From positions 930,001 through 994,000 of the forward strand of contig NZ_CP037920.1 in NCBI RefSeq assembly GCF_007748195.1: 64,000 nt of DNA, given 5' to 3'. Made by a program: the position numbers and the translations under genes. Positions within the stretch are counted from its first letter, which is position 1; every line of letters begins with the position of its first letter. The notes under the pieces are model-generated. The model made no database searches. It saw only the letters and a list, made by a program, of their open reading frames with translations, and was not told where the DNA came from. This stretch comes from Gimesia aquarii. GTDB lineage: Bacteria > Planctomycetota > Planctomycetia > Planctomycetales > Planctomycetaceae. Positions 45,508 through 54,636 of this stretch are shown here, piece after piece.

Positions 45508-45528
45508 CACCTTTTTAACTGACACCTA
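45508..45528. repeat. Degenerate GGTGTCAG-type motif
   Basis: CACCTTTTTAACTGACACCT lies between two plus-strand genes. It looks like two half-motifs and is weaker than the other copies. Confidence 0.4.
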
Positions 45529-45550
45529 AGTTATATTTGAGGAGAGACTC

Positions 45551-46126
45551 ATGAACGCGATGCTGCTTCCTCTGTTCTTTATCTGCGGCGTCGGTGGTGC
45601 AGAGCCAAAGATCGTGTTTGACAATCGACCCGAAATGGGAGTGCCATTGGAAGCCCGGACTCAAACACGGGTGGATTCGGAAGAGTTAAAAAAACTTTAT
45701 GCCACATTGACTGTTAAAGAAGGAGAGGATCAATGGCCGTATACATTTCATAACACAGTAAGCACAATCAAAACTGTTCGAATCCGATATTTCAACAAGG
45801 AGACATGGAAGTCAGAAAAACAGGCTCGCGAGTATGTTCGTGGCTTTCTCGCCAACAAGTCATCGGGCCTATACAGCTTTCAGATTTGGTCTCAGGGCGT
45901 CGGTGTGCCGGAGATCGAGTGTCTGGTTGATTTCACAGACGAATACCGAAATAAACTCCGCGATGAGCAAAAGCGGTGTGACACGGGCCGGCTGCTCATC
46001 TGGAATACTGAAGCGTGCTTTCGCGATGCCACCGGCAGATGGTGGTTTGTGAATGGATTTGATTACTATCACAGTTCTCATCCCAAAGGAGATCGCAGGC
46101 TCGCAAAGCCAAAGCAACCAAAATGA
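45551..46126 (+). CDS. Unknown secreted protein
   Basis: A 191-residue protein with a short signal peptide (MNAMLLPLFFICGVGGA) and GAGGAGAG upstream. The mature part has an acidic/basic mixed surface, with RIRYFNKETWKSEKQAREYV and the C-terminal RLLIWNTEACFRDATGRWWF. No family recognised. It is directly upstream of a transposase fragment, and its G+C is a little higher than that of the lipoprotein genes before it. Confidence 0.6.
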   Translation: MNAMLLPLFFICGVGGAEPKIVFDNRPEMGVPLEARTQTRVDSEELKKLYATLTVKEGEDQWPYTFHNTVSTIKTVRIRYFNKETWKSEKQAREYVRGFLANKSSGLYSFQIWSQGVGVPEIECLVDFTDEYRNKLRDEQKRCDTGRLLIWNTEACFRDATGRWWFVNGFDYYHSSHPKGDRRLAKPKQPK

Positions 46127-46151
46127 AGCGTAACAAGGAGATGGTTCTAAG

Positions 46152-46346
46152 TGGGCAACCTCCAGCGAAATGGAACGCGTATTGGCTAATCAGATTGCAA
46201 CATGTGAAGTGGGTAACCGTCCCGGTCGCATTGAACCTCGCGTCATCAAACGCAGAAAGAGGTATCAGGAACAGAATGAACTACTAACAGCAATTCTGGG
46301 AATCGTGAATCTTCCCTGCGGATTTCGTGTGGTACGTGAAGTGTAA
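46152..46346 (+). pseudogene. Transposase C-terminal fragment
   Basis: The frame from 46152 reads WATSSEMERVLANQIATCEV then GNRPGRIEPRVIKRRKRY, which matches the C-terminus of IS4-type DDE transposases (N-x-P-x-RIEPR-x2-KRR). After this the frame continues to a TAA at 46344-46346 without homology. No start codon or upstream half is present, so it is a fragment. Whether it belongs to the same element as the three 5' remnants cannot be decided from sequence alone. Confidence 0.7.
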
Positions 46347-46571
46347 TGATCCGGTGATGGGTTTTAAATGCTGAAGTTGATCAAGTACTGTCAAAAAACA
46401 GTCATACTTCAGAGGAGTCAATTTACACACCAGTCTTCAATCAAAAGCATTGAACAGTACACTGTCTGGCGGTATCATCAGTTAACTAGCAACCGGTGAG
46501 GTTGAAGCAAATTCCATTAGGGAAATTTCGACTCGTCTGGTTGGCGTCAACTTCACCGAAGGAGCATACTG
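46347..46571. other. Intergenic before the M48 gene
   Basis: No gene recognised. GAAGGAGC just before 46572 is the ribosome binding site of the protease gene. Confidence 0.45.
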
Positions 46572-48407
46572 ATGAGCAACGCCCATGATGAATTTACCAA
46601 GATTGGATTTGCCAAGACATTCTTGCTTCCTGCTCTATTGATTTTTCTGATCCCGGTTATCTCTCTATTTTTATTTGTGTATATTCAAGGGCATTTTGAC
46701 GATCTAGCCCGTGATGCATTTCTTAGAGAAATCCAAGATGATAAGAGTTTCACCGCAGAACAGAAAGCTGATGCCGAAGAGTTGTTCAAAACCGTTCCTG
46801 TTTCGCGTCTGATCACCATTCCTGGAAATGAGGACATGTTGAGTTCCCAGGCGGCCTTCGACTTTGCCACATTTCGTTGGGCAATTCGCCTTTCGTTCTA
46901 TTCCATTATTGGTGGTATCGTGGTTTTCATACTCAGTGCGCTCTGCGTTGTTGCATCGCTTCGATCGCAGTGGGTCCAATATGTGAGTCTGTCAGTCAGT
47001 TGGCATGTGCTGCGCATTTATGGTGCTGCGCAGGTTCTGATCCAGGGTGTTTTGCTATTTGCTTTGTCCTACTGGATCACTGCATTCTTTTTTGAGATCT
47101 ATATTCCCAAGTTGATCTTCATCATCGGACTACTCGCTTTGGTTGCGATCGCGGCCGTCATCAAGTCGATCTTTATGAAACTCCCCACCCAATCATTTGT
47201 CGAAGGGGCTGTGATCGAGAGGAACTCTTCACCTGCATTATGGCAGGAACTCAGCGATATCTGTCAGAAAGTCGATACAGAGTTGCCCGACCAGGTCATC
47301 GCTGGCATTGATGACAACTTCTTCGTCACAGAGCAGAGCTTGACGGTGGGAGAAGAGAAGTATAGTGGCCGATCTCTGTTTGTCAGCCTGTCGCTACTGA
47401 AACAAATGAATGGCAAGCAAGCAGACGCGGTGCTGGCTCACGAAATGGCTCACTTCAGTGGTAATGACACGCTTTATTCACAGAAGATTACCCCCTTACT
47501 CATTCGGTACAATAATTATCTACAAGGGCTCTACGAGGGGGGGCTGTCTCTGCCGATCTTCTATTTCATGAACTGTTTCCGCGCACTGTATGAAATCTCA
47601 CTGCAGGGGCTTAGTCGTAAGCGTGAATTCCGTGCGGATCAAATTGCTACGGAAGTGACGTCTCCTAGAGACATGGCTGGTGCGTTATTAAAGATTATCG
47701 CCTACTCGAGTTACCGCGCGAAAGTTGAACAGGAGATCTTCCAGAAAGAAGAGGTTCTGGAAAACGCGAATGTGTCGCAGGAGATCGAGCAGGGGTTTGA
47801 TAACTATGCTGAAAACTTTTTGTCGAACCCGGACATTGCGCATTTACAAACCTCGCATCCTTTTGACACGCATCCCTCTTTGGAAGACAGAATGAAAGCG
47901 GTTGGCTGTTCTCTGGAATCATCTGATTCGCAAGTCATGCTGTCCGACCGAGGCGATGGTCAGTGGTTTCAGAAAATTGAAGCAGCAGAGCAACTCGAAG
48001 ACGAACAGTGGAAGAAATATGAAGAGAGATTCCGCGCCTACCATGAGGAAACTTTGCCTTATCGTTTTCTGCCCGAGACGGAGGACGAACTGGCGATCGT
48101 TGTCAAAGCATTTCCTGAAGTGCAACTTGAAGGAAAAGATGGCTTATTGACGATTGACCACGAAAGCATCAGGTTGCATTCCTGGGATACTCCCGTGAGG
48201 TTCAGCGACATCCAGGAGTGTCAAATGGATGAGGGCAAGTCGTTGAATTTCAGTTCTTCATCAGGTACTTCAAGAAAAATTAATCTCAAGAAGTTCACAG
48301 ACCCTCAGAAAGTGATCGAGGCGGTCGAGCGTTATTACTCGCGCTATCTGGCCGCGAAAGCGTATCAGGAACAGACCAAGCAGTCTGAGACTAACAGAGA
48401 CGAGTGA
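46572..48407 (+). CDS. M48-family membrane metallopeptidase
   Basis: A 611-residue protein. There are membrane helices at about residues 12-38, 105-130, 150-175 and 180-205. A peptidase domain with the zinc motif in ADAVLAHEMAHFSGND (HExxH, about residue 292-296) follows, and a further Glu in KREFRADQIA completes the M48 (HtpX/Ste24-like) layout. The C-terminal 180 residues add a PH-like or unknown beta-rich domain (IDHESIRLHSWDTPVRFSDI). It probably degrades or processes membrane proteins. The gene is well spaced and has GAAGGAGC upstream. A repeat motif follows 40 bases after the stop. Confidence 0.9.
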   Translation: MSNAHDEFTKIGFAKTFLLPALLIFLIPVISLFLFVYIQGHFDDLARDAFLREIQDDKSFTAEQKADAEELFKTVPVSRLITIPGNEDMLSSQAAFDFATFRWAIRLSFYSIIGGIVVFILSALCVVASLRSQWVQYVSLSVSWHVLRIYGAAQVLIQGVLLFALSYWITAFFFEIYIPKLIFIIGLLALVAIAAVIKSIFMKLPTQSFVEGAVIERNSSPALWQELSDICQKVDTELPDQVIAGIDDNFFVTEQSLTVGEEKYSGRSLFVSLSLLKQMNGKQADAVLAHEMAHFSGNDTLYSQKITPLLIRYNNYLQGLYEGGLSLPIFYFMNCFRALYEISLQGLSRKREFRADQIATEVTSPRDMAGALLKIIAYSSYRAKVEQEIFQKEEVLENANVSQEIEQGFDNYAENFLSNPDIAHLQTSHPFDTHPSLEDRMKAVGCSLESSDSQVMLSDRGDGQWFQKIEAAEQLEDEQWKKYEERFRAYHEETLPYRFLPETEDELAIVVKAFPEVQLEGKDGLLTIDHESIRLHSWDTPVRFSDIQECQMDEGKSLNFSSSSGTSRKINLKKFTDPQKVIEAVERYYSRYLAAKAYQEQTKQSETNRDE

Positions 48408-48447
48408 ACTAGATTTGCCCGCTATTCTCTCAGCTTCACAGGACATT

Positions 48448-48469
48448 AAAAGGTGTCAGGAACTTTTTT
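48448..48469 (+). repeat. GGTGTCAGGAACC-family motif
   Basis: AAAAGGTGTCAGGAACTTTT and TT, 40 bases after the M48 gene. Its A and T halves can pair and it ends in a T-run, so it could also act as a weak terminator. Confidence 0.85.
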
Positions 48470-48603
48470 ACCTTCTCAATTCTAAGTCATTTATATTAAT
48501 TTTTATTAATATTTGAGAGAAAGAGTTTGGGGCATCGTCCGGAATTTGGTCCTTTCCGATTCGATCATTCAACGTAACTTCATTTTCTTTGTACTTCGTA
48601 GTC

Positions 48604-48716
48604 CATTAATTTTCTATTGACTATTCATTTCTGTTTAGCAAGTATTTTACAAGTTCTATTACTAATAGGTTATTCTGAAGTAACTTAGCCTAATTTGAGA
48701 GAAATGGACGAAACTA
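48604..48716 (+). promoter_or_regulatory. AT-rich leader element shared with the duplicated module
   Basis: TTAATTTTCTATTGACTATT through GAAGTAACTTAGCCTAATTT aligns along its length with the leaders at 27322 and 33885. TTGACTATTC is a candidate -35 region. It stands directly before a different gene, so this leader has been placed upstream of unrelated genes at least three times. Confidence 0.6.
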
Positions 48717-49205
48717 ATGAGTAACAAAAACATATCACATGATGAATTACAGTGGCGTGATAACGGTAACGGCACTGGTTCGTGGGAGGTTTACGTACGT
48801 TGCGATTTGCTAGGCTCGGTAAAGGTAGACATTCCAGCTCGGAATTCCGATGGACTAACTCCAACTCAAGAAAAATGCCTAGAGCTGGTCCGAAGTTTAT
48901 CTTCAACAATGAAACCCGAACTCATCGCGGCCTTACGAAGATACGCGATTGAATATTCAGGTGCTGAACCAGACGAAGATGATCTTTCTTTCGAGTCGGA
49001 ATCCGCTTCAGTGCCATGTCTGGAACATGCCGAAACGCCCTACGTGTTCCTTTATGCTGATTCACCTGTCGATGATGAACATGGCGTCTGCTTTTTGTTT
49101 CGCGATCGTGATGTCCTTTGCTGTTGTCACGGAGATGAATCACTAGAATTCTATGGTTGGGATAACACAGAAGCACTCGAAGAATTAGCAAACGCTGGCA
49201 TATGA
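48717..49205 (+). CDS. Unknown acidic protein, possibly DUF6985-like
   Basis: A 162-residue soluble protein with no signal peptide. It starts NISHDELQWRDNGNGTGSWE and carries LTPTQEKCLELVRSLSSTM. The last third resembles DUF6985-type immunity-like proteins (VFLYADSPVDDEHGVCFLFR, then the Cys-rich DVLCCCHGDE). That assignment is tentative. The gene follows the shared AT-rich leader and a repeat motif begins three bases after its stop. Confidence 0.55.
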   Translation: MSNKNISHDELQWRDNGNGTGSWEVYVRCDLLGSVKVDIPARNSDGLTPTQEKCLELVRSLSSTMKPELIAALRRYAIEYSGAEPDEDDLSFESESASVPCLEHAETPYVFLYADSPVDDEHGVCFLFRDRDVLCCCHGDESLEFYGWDNTEALEELANAGI

Positions 49206-49207
49206 AT

Positions 49208-49228
49208 AAAAAGGTTCCTGACACCTTT
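49208..49228 (-). repeat. GGTGTCAGGAACC-family motif
   Basis: AAAAAGGTTCCTGACACCTT and T, in the gap between two convergent genes. A hairpin here could terminate both transcripts. Confidence 0.85.
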
Positions 49229-49243
49229 ACGCTCATTTGTTTG

Positions 49244-50092
49244 TTATGTGATCTCCACTTTCCTCGCGACAACTGCCATGTCAGGAGAATCTGAGGAAAA
49301 AGCCGAGCCTGCGATATCAGAGTAAAACTCTACGATATCAAATCCGTTCTGTTCAAACTCCTCCCGTAGTGAATTTTGACTGTAATATTGTAGCCAATTA
49401 TAGACAACGCGAGTTCTTTTCTCTTCAATTATTGTGTATTTATCAAGGGTTACTTTTTCGTTGTCATATTTGAAAGTGTTCAGGAATCCATAATAATTTT
49501 CAGGAGACCAAAAATGATCGAGTTGGTTATATTCGTATGTGACTACCTCATCCCTGTTATTGAACGTATTTAATGAGTGAACATCCAACAGAATTGATCC
49601 ACTCGGCTTCAGAAATTTATGAAATTTTGCAAGCAGTATTTTCCTTTGGACAGAGCTCAATGCGCAAAAATCACAAAAAATCATGGTAATAAGGTCGAAT
49701 CTTTTTTTAGTCTCAAATTCCAAATAGTTATGCTGAAAATAGTTAATGTCCAATCCTTCTTGATCAGCAACTTTTCTTGCGTACTGGATAGACCTCCTTG
49801 AAAAATCGATCCCGGTGACATCCGCATTATTTTTTGCAAACAGAGTTGTATACAGTCCTGGTCCACAACCAAAATCAGCAATACTTGTACTCGAGTCTAT
49901 TCCAAAATGAGACACTATCCATTTTACAGAGCGGACAATGAAATCTTTGTTTCGGGATGAAAGGTCAACAGATTCGTTCAAATGATATTCAAGCATCTTC
50001 ATTGATGTATGCTCATCGGTCCATAGTTCATCTGCTGTATAAAATTGAAAAGGTGTTGGACGTGAGTTTATTTCTTCTAGTTTATCAAACAC
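49244..50092 (-). CDS. Class I SAM-dependent methyltransferase
   Basis: A 282-residue cytoplasmic methyltransferase. Motif I is SIADFGCGPGLYTTLFAKNN, motif II VTGIDFSRRSIQYARK, followed by FDLITMIFCDFCALSS and GSILLDVHSLNTFN. The N-terminus (RPTPFQFYTADELWTDEHTS) is typical of methyltransferase-domain proteins found in several phyla. The substrate is unknown. The A+T-rich composition differs from the NlpC-like gene that follows. Confidence 0.85.
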   Translation of the reverse strand: MFDKLEEINSRPTPFQFYTADELWTDEHTSMKMLEYHLNESVDLSSRNKDFIVRSVKWIVSHFGIDSSTSIADFGCGPGLYTTLFAKNNADVTGIDFSRRSIQYARKVADQEGLDINYFQHNYLEFETKKRFDLITMIFCDFCALSSVQRKILLAKFHKFLKPSGSILLDVHSLNTFNNRDEVVTYEYNQLDHFWSPENYYGFLNTFKYDNEKVTLDKYTIIEEKRTRVVYNWLQYYSQNSLREEFEQNGFDIVEFYSDIAGSAFSSDSPDMAVVARKVEIT

Positions 50093-50426
50093 TGATGTCT
50101 CCTATTTTTTACCTCTACACAACGACCCACATCACCGGGTTACGGGCAGCGACTTTGAATTCAGATTCAGATCGATCCACAATTACGGTCATTAAACGGA
50201 AATCCAGAATTGGGATAAATTATAAAAGGGGTCACAACTCTTAAGTGATCAATGTCTGCTCCTTTATTATCTTTCACGCTGGTTCCAATTGTTCTTCTTA
50301 TTGTGAATGGAATGTCACAAGGCGGGCGGACACATGGGTCCCGCCCCTACGTTGGAGTGGGCGACGTCAATACATACACAGAAAGTGAAAAGCGGGCTGG
50401 GCTGATTGGCCCTGCACTTTTTCTGA
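50093..50426. other. Intergenic with palindromic GC-rich repeat
   Basis: No gene recognised. A palindromic repeat lies at 50321-50351. CTCTTAAGTGATCA at 50238-50251 also occurs near 31886 in the accessory region. Confidence 0.5.
50321..50351. repeat. GGCGGGCGGACACATGGGTCCCGCCCC palindrome
   Basis: GGGCGGAC and GGTCCCGCCC pair around a short loop. Near-identical GGACACATGGGTCC-type palindromes are dispersed in many bacterial genomes (from memory, not checked). Confidence 0.55.
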
Positions 50427-51392
50427 CTATCGTGGCCTGACAATGAAAATTTTTCGGTCTGTTCCCGTTAAATTCAATTTGAACTGAGACGATGCAATTC
50501 CGTTTGAACTCGCGTGGGCACCAAAGATTGTCGCTCGCATTGTCTTACCATTTTTTTCGACTTTCTCAAGTATGCCGGCGTGACCAAACCATGTGCCGTC
50601 ACGTTTTTTCATCCAGTACTGTATGAGGTCACCGGGCCTGGCCTGGTCTGGCTTGATCGCCGTCCCGCGTCGAATCGAAACGAGTGCATGTTGAATGCCC
50701 TTGATTTTGTCACTTTCCATTTCGATCAGAGACGGAAGCATTTTTTGCTCGGCTGCACTGAGATTAGAGATTAGAATCTGCTTGCGTGTCTCCACATTCA
50801 GCGATTGAGCAAGGACCTCTTCGGTCACAGCTAATACGAATTGGACGCAATCAATTTTCTTGTCTTTGGCTTTGCTGCCATAGGTCCAACCTTTGAACTT
50901 CTTGACCGCCAGCTTTTTTGCCAGAGCAAGCGAGTCCGGTGCAGTCTTGGAACGAGAGGAGCCAAAAGGGACGGTAACCAATACGTCAGTAATTCGTCCC
51001 TTCTTGAATCCTGCTGATGAATAGCTGGCACGTCCTGAAAATGATTTCGCATTGGCACGAACGGCAACCTTTTTCTCTCTTTTTTCTCCAGTCTCTTTGA
51101 CTACGCTTTTGATCGTGAGCTGATACTTGCGCTTTTGATCGGTTTTGTTTTCGACCTGGTAGTAACCACTGCCTCCACTTGAGTAGGAGTAGAACCTGAT
51201 CACTCCAATGATCCGTGTTCTATCTTTCTCTCCATCATTCAATTTTACTTCGAGATTTTTTTCATAAACCAATTTGTCTTTGTCTTTCGGATATGCCATC
51301 AAGGGAGTCATCATGCAAGCTACCGCAACGCAAACCCATGCCAGGGACAAAGCCGTTTGAGTCTTAAAAAGCCCGTTCAGTATTGATTTCAT
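50427..51392 (-). CDS. Secreted NlpC/P60-like amidase-fold protein
   Basis: A 321-residue protein with a signal peptide (MKSILNGLFKTQTALSLAWV, then CVAVACMMTPLMA). A beta-rich domain of about 110 residues (VIRFYSYSSGGSGYYQVENK) precedes a Cys-His papain-like amidase domain with KDKKIDCVQFVLAVTEEV (catalytic Cys) and GDLIQYWMKKRDGTWFGHAG (catalytic His). It likely cleaves or binds wall peptides outside the cell, although the family also includes inactive members. GAGGAAT precedes the ATG at 51392; the upstream ATG at 51467 is less likely. Confidence 0.75.
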   Translation of the reverse strand: MKSILNGLFKTQTALSLAWVCVAVACMMTPLMAYPKDKDKLVYEKNLEVKLNDGEKDRTRIIGVIRFYSYSSGGSGYYQVENKTDQKRKYQLTIKSVVKETGEKREKKVAVRANAKSFSGRASYSSAGFKKGRITDVLVTVPFGSSRSKTAPDSLALAKKLAVKKFKGWTYGSKAKDKKIDCVQFVLAVTEEVLAQSLNVETRKQILISNLSAAEQKMLPSLIEMESDKIKGIQHALVSIRRGTAIKPDQARPGDLIQYWMKKRDGTWFGHAGILEKVEKNGKTMRATIFGAHASSNGIASSQFKLNLTGTDRKIFIVRPR

Positions 51393-51412
51393 TATGAATT
51401 CCTCACGGATAT

Positions 51413-51425
51413 AAAAAGGTGTCCG
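51413..51425 (+). repeat. Partial GGTGTCAGGAACC-family motif
   Basis: AAAAAGGTGTCCG, the left half only, followed by CCCCGTTACCTTTAACC. It sits 20 bases upstream of the start of the NlpC-like gene. Confidence 0.5.
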
Positions 51426-51456
51426 CCCCGTTACCTTTAACCTTGGTAAGCAAAAT

Positions 51457-51896
51457 ATGAATTTCATTTATCAGACAGTCAAAAAAATCATCGCAATTTT
51501 TGGATTCACAACATTTATTATTACTTTAACTATTAGTCTGATTTATGAATATCACTCCTCAGAGATGATCCATATATTATTGGATTTTTTTCATCAATAT
51601 TTTTAGTACCTGGATGGATTTTGTATATTATTTTTGAAGAATATCCAAAACGTTTTATTAATCAATATTCTGCATTTATCTGCTATTCATTTTTTCCACT
51701 ATTATACTTTTCTCTTATTGTGATTTATGGAGGGGAAGGTTCAGGTTATGGATTCATTTTTGGAATATACTTTTTGGTCTCAACCGTATTGTCTCTTCCT
51801 TTATTGAAACAACTAGAAAATCAGTACGTATTTTGTGTATTTGTATCACTAGGATTTATATATCTTTTTGGTTTTTTATCATCAGTGATAAAATAG
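51457..51896 (+). pseudogene. Small membrane protein gene with a -1 frameshift at a T7 run
   Basis: ATG 51457 opens 49 codons (MNFIYQTVKKIIAIFGFTTF onwards) ending at TAG 51604-51606. The same protein continues in the -1 frame from the T7 run at 51585-51591 (SSIFLVPGWILYIIFEEYPK onwards) to 51896. Joined, it is about 146 residues with four helices. GAT TTT TTT places a T TTT TTT heptamer in the correct phase for -1 slippage. It is either a pseudogene, a sequencing error or programmed frameshifting. The family is unknown and the region is very A+T-rich. Confidence 0.6.
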
Positions 51897-51953
51897 TAAT
51901 TTCAATTAAGAGTTCTCAACAATTGTGTCAGCTGATAATAGACAATTTTTTAT

Positions 51954-51985
51954 ACCCGAAATAATTTAGTCTAATTCAAGTTTGG
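51954..51985 (+). promoter_or_regulatory. Short shared leader motif (TTAGTCTAATTCAAGTT)
   Basis: CGAAATAATTTAGTCTAATT then CAAGTTTGG. The same motif appears before the genes at 27571, 34140 and, diverged, 48717, and at 52569-52592. Confidence 0.5.
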
Positions 51986-52016
51986 TATTAACTGTCATTG
52001 TGGAAGTGGTGCGATT

Positions 52017-52490
52017 ATGAAGTGGGCAATTCTATTCGCCCCGTTGCTACTATTACTATTTGGCTGTCAGGGGCAGTCTAACAAAGGAGACGTCAGAATG
52101 AATCAGGATGAACAAGCCATCCGCCGTTGGTTCGACGATTGGCTGAAGGCCACAATAGAAGGTGAACTCGAACTCGCGAGGAGTTTAATTGCAGACGATG
52201 CAATTTTCCTTGTGCCAGGCGCAGGGCAAATGGACAAGGAGAGTTTCGCCGCTGCTGCGACCGCAACGGACCCCAACACTGATTTTGAACTTGATTGCTC
52301 GATTCAGGAAATTCAGATATTTGGCGACCATGCTTGTCTCCTATCGACGATTACTCTCAAAATGACAGATAAAGTCACCAAGTCGCAATCATTGATGAAG
52401 GGCGATGCGCTTTCCGTATTGAAAAGACAAGGAGATGGCTGGGTCGTCATTCGAGACGCCAACACAATGGTTCCTGTAAAGTCAGATTGA
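52017..52490 (+). CDS. SnoaL/DUF4440-like lipoprotein
   Basis: A 157-residue protein with a lipobox signal (LLLLLFGC, Cys near residue 17). The mature part has the NTF2-like pattern of SgcJ/DUF4440 proteins: QDEQAIRRWFDDWLKATIEG then ELARSLIADDAIFLVPGAGQ, a strand ending HACLLSTITLKM and the closing WVVIRDANTMVP. NTF2-like folds serve as binding or catalytic pockets for small molecules. The exported form suggests an envelope role; the ligand is unknown. It is preceded by the short shared leader motif. Confidence 0.82.
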   Translation: MKWAILFAPLLLLLFGCQGQSNKGDVRMNQDEQAIRRWFDDWLKATIEGELELARSLIADDAIFLVPGAGQMDKESFAAAATATDPNTDFELDCSIQEIQIFGDHACLLSTITLKMTDKVTKSQSLMKGDALSVLKRQGDGWVVIRDANTMVPVKSD

Positions 52491-52516
52491 AGATGCCTAA
52501 CAATGCAGAGTCGCAT

Positions 52517-52538
52517 AAAAAGGTCTCAAGAAGTTTTT
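52517..52538 (+). repeat. Diverged GGTGTCAGGAACC-family motif
   Basis: AAAAAGGTCTCAAGAAGTTT and TT; core changed but length and A/T flanks kept. It follows the DUF4440-like gene by 26 bases. Confidence 0.6.
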
Positions 52539-52715
52539 GATTGATTCGTGAATGGACTGCCCCGAATTAATTCAGTCTAATTCAAGTTATGGAGTGGGAG
52601 CGGAGACAGTGAATGACTTTATGATCGCTGCGGCTCAATCACACTCTTTTGCAGGCAGTGTTTCACAAAATGTTGCGCACCATGTAAAAGTCGCTTCTAT
52701 TCTCGGCTGAACTGA

Positions 52716-53756
<1,041 letters not shown>

Positions 53757-53770
53757 GAGCCGACGTTAGG

Positions 53771-53819
53771 AATTTAAAGGGCCCGGAATCGATTTTTTGT
53801 CCCTGACCCCTTTTTGTCG
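53771..53819 (+). repeat. AAAGGGTCAGGAATCG hairpin repeat, copy 2
   Basis: AATTTAAAGGGCCCGGAATC then GATTTTTTGTCCCTGACCCC and TTTTTGTCG. The arms pair as AAAGGG/CCCCTTT. It lies directly after the aldo/keto reductase stop. Confidence 0.75.
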
Positions 53820-53888
53820 TCGCAGAAACGCAAAGCACTCTGTCGCACATTGGTAGATTAGATTGCTGTGTGTAAAGTAGGAAAGGAG

Positions 53889-53914
53889 AAAAAAGGTGTC
53901 TGACACCTTTTTTT
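53889..53914. repeat. Perfect AAAAAAGGTGTC-T-GACACCTTTTTT palindrome
   Basis: Twelve paired bases on each side of one central T, with A6 and T7 flanks. It is the most symmetrical member of the motif family and would be an effective bidirectional terminator. Confidence 0.85.
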
Positions 53915-53919
53915 GACCC

Positions 53920-53936
53920 GTTCCTAGCACCTTTTT
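53920..53936 (-). repeat. GGTGTCAGGAACC-family motif, variant
   Basis: GTTCCTAGCACCTTTTT, a copy with a changed core, just after the perfect palindrome. Confidence 0.65.
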
Positions 53937-54108
53937 ATATTTTAGGTTCAAATCTAAACAAGTTTTAATAGCAAACTTAGATAATTACACTAATTGAATG
54001 TATTTTATTTAATCAATTATACATTTTCTTGTTTATGCCTGCCCTTCATCAAGGTACATTCTTAGACTAAGTGGTAAGTAGTAGTATGTTCTAGTAACTC
54101 AACCAAGC

Positions 54109-54131
54109 CACTGTCGGACAAGCCGACAGTG
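54109..54131 (+). promoter_or_regulatory. Perfect leader hairpin before lipoprotein gene
   Basis: CACTGTCGG/CCGACAGTG with a five-base loop, 21 bases upstream of the ATG at 54153. It could shield or expose the ribosome binding region. No T-run follows, so it is not a terminator. Confidence 0.4.
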
Positions 54132-54152
54132 CCACCCAGCTGTCGAACTATC

Positions 54153-54509
54153 ATGAACCTCTGCGAAAAACAACGTTTACTCCTTTCGGTCGTTACTCTG
54201 GGAACGTTTATGTTGCTACTCGGCTGTGAACAAACATCCGATACAAGCGAAATGCCGGAACAAGCGCAACGGGTAACTCGAGTGGCCTACGTCGTACTTC
54301 TGTTTCGAAAGGAACACGGACGCCTTCCAGAATCTATGGACGAAATACTTGAGTATGATGACTCAACACCACGAATCGATCACTGGGGCAACGAGTTCCA
54401 ATACGAATTCGAAGGTGATGAATTCACTGTCTACTCTGCCGGGCCTGATAAGCAAGTTGGAACAGAAGACGATCTGAGAGCTGAATTGGAATCGCCACCA
54501 TCAGAATAA
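54153..54509 (+). CDS. Lipoprotein with GspG-like C-terminal domain
   Basis: A 118-residue protein. A signal with lipobox (LLLGC, near residue 25) is followed by a helix and then a domain like the C-terminus of the major pseudopilin GspG. RIDHWGNEFQYEFEGDEFTV followed by YSAGPDKQVGTEDDLRAELE matches the D-PWGN..Y..(F)..SxGpDg..gT.DDi pattern with its calcium-binding Asp residues. The pilin N-terminal helix is absent, so this is not a secretion pseudopilin but a lipoprotein reusing that fold. An upstream ATG at 54129 is possible. Confidence 0.72.
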   Translation: MNLCEKQRLLLSVVTLGTFMLLLGCEQTSDTSEMPEQAQRVTRVAYVVLLFRKEHGRLPESMDEILEYDDSTPRIDHWGNEFQYEFEGDEFTVYSAGPDKQVGTEDDLRAELESPPSE

Positions 54510-54526
54510 TGGGCTTTCCCATAGTC

Positions 54527-54540
54527 GATGACACCTTTAC
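54527..54540 (-). repeat. Degenerate GGTGTCAG-type motif
   Basis: GATGACACCTTTAC, 17 bases after the stop of the GspG-like lipoprotein gene. It keeps only one half of the motif. Confidence 0.4.
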
Positions 54541-54636
54541 GGCTCACGCCGATGGCGTGTTTTTTTTGAAGCAATGATTACTTTGCAGATCCGGTAACCC
54601 CAAATATGCCCCTAGCCAATTGAAAGTCATCTCCAA

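Noticed and set aside
48355-48375. TATCAGGAACAG inside the M48 gene as a motif copy
   Set aside because: It is ordinary coding sequence (AYQEQ) without A/T flanks; the similar string in the transposase fragment at 46256 was also not counted.
50252-50440. 62-codon plus-strand frame
   Set aside because: Half of it is a palindromic repeat and its end is antisense to the NlpC-like gene.
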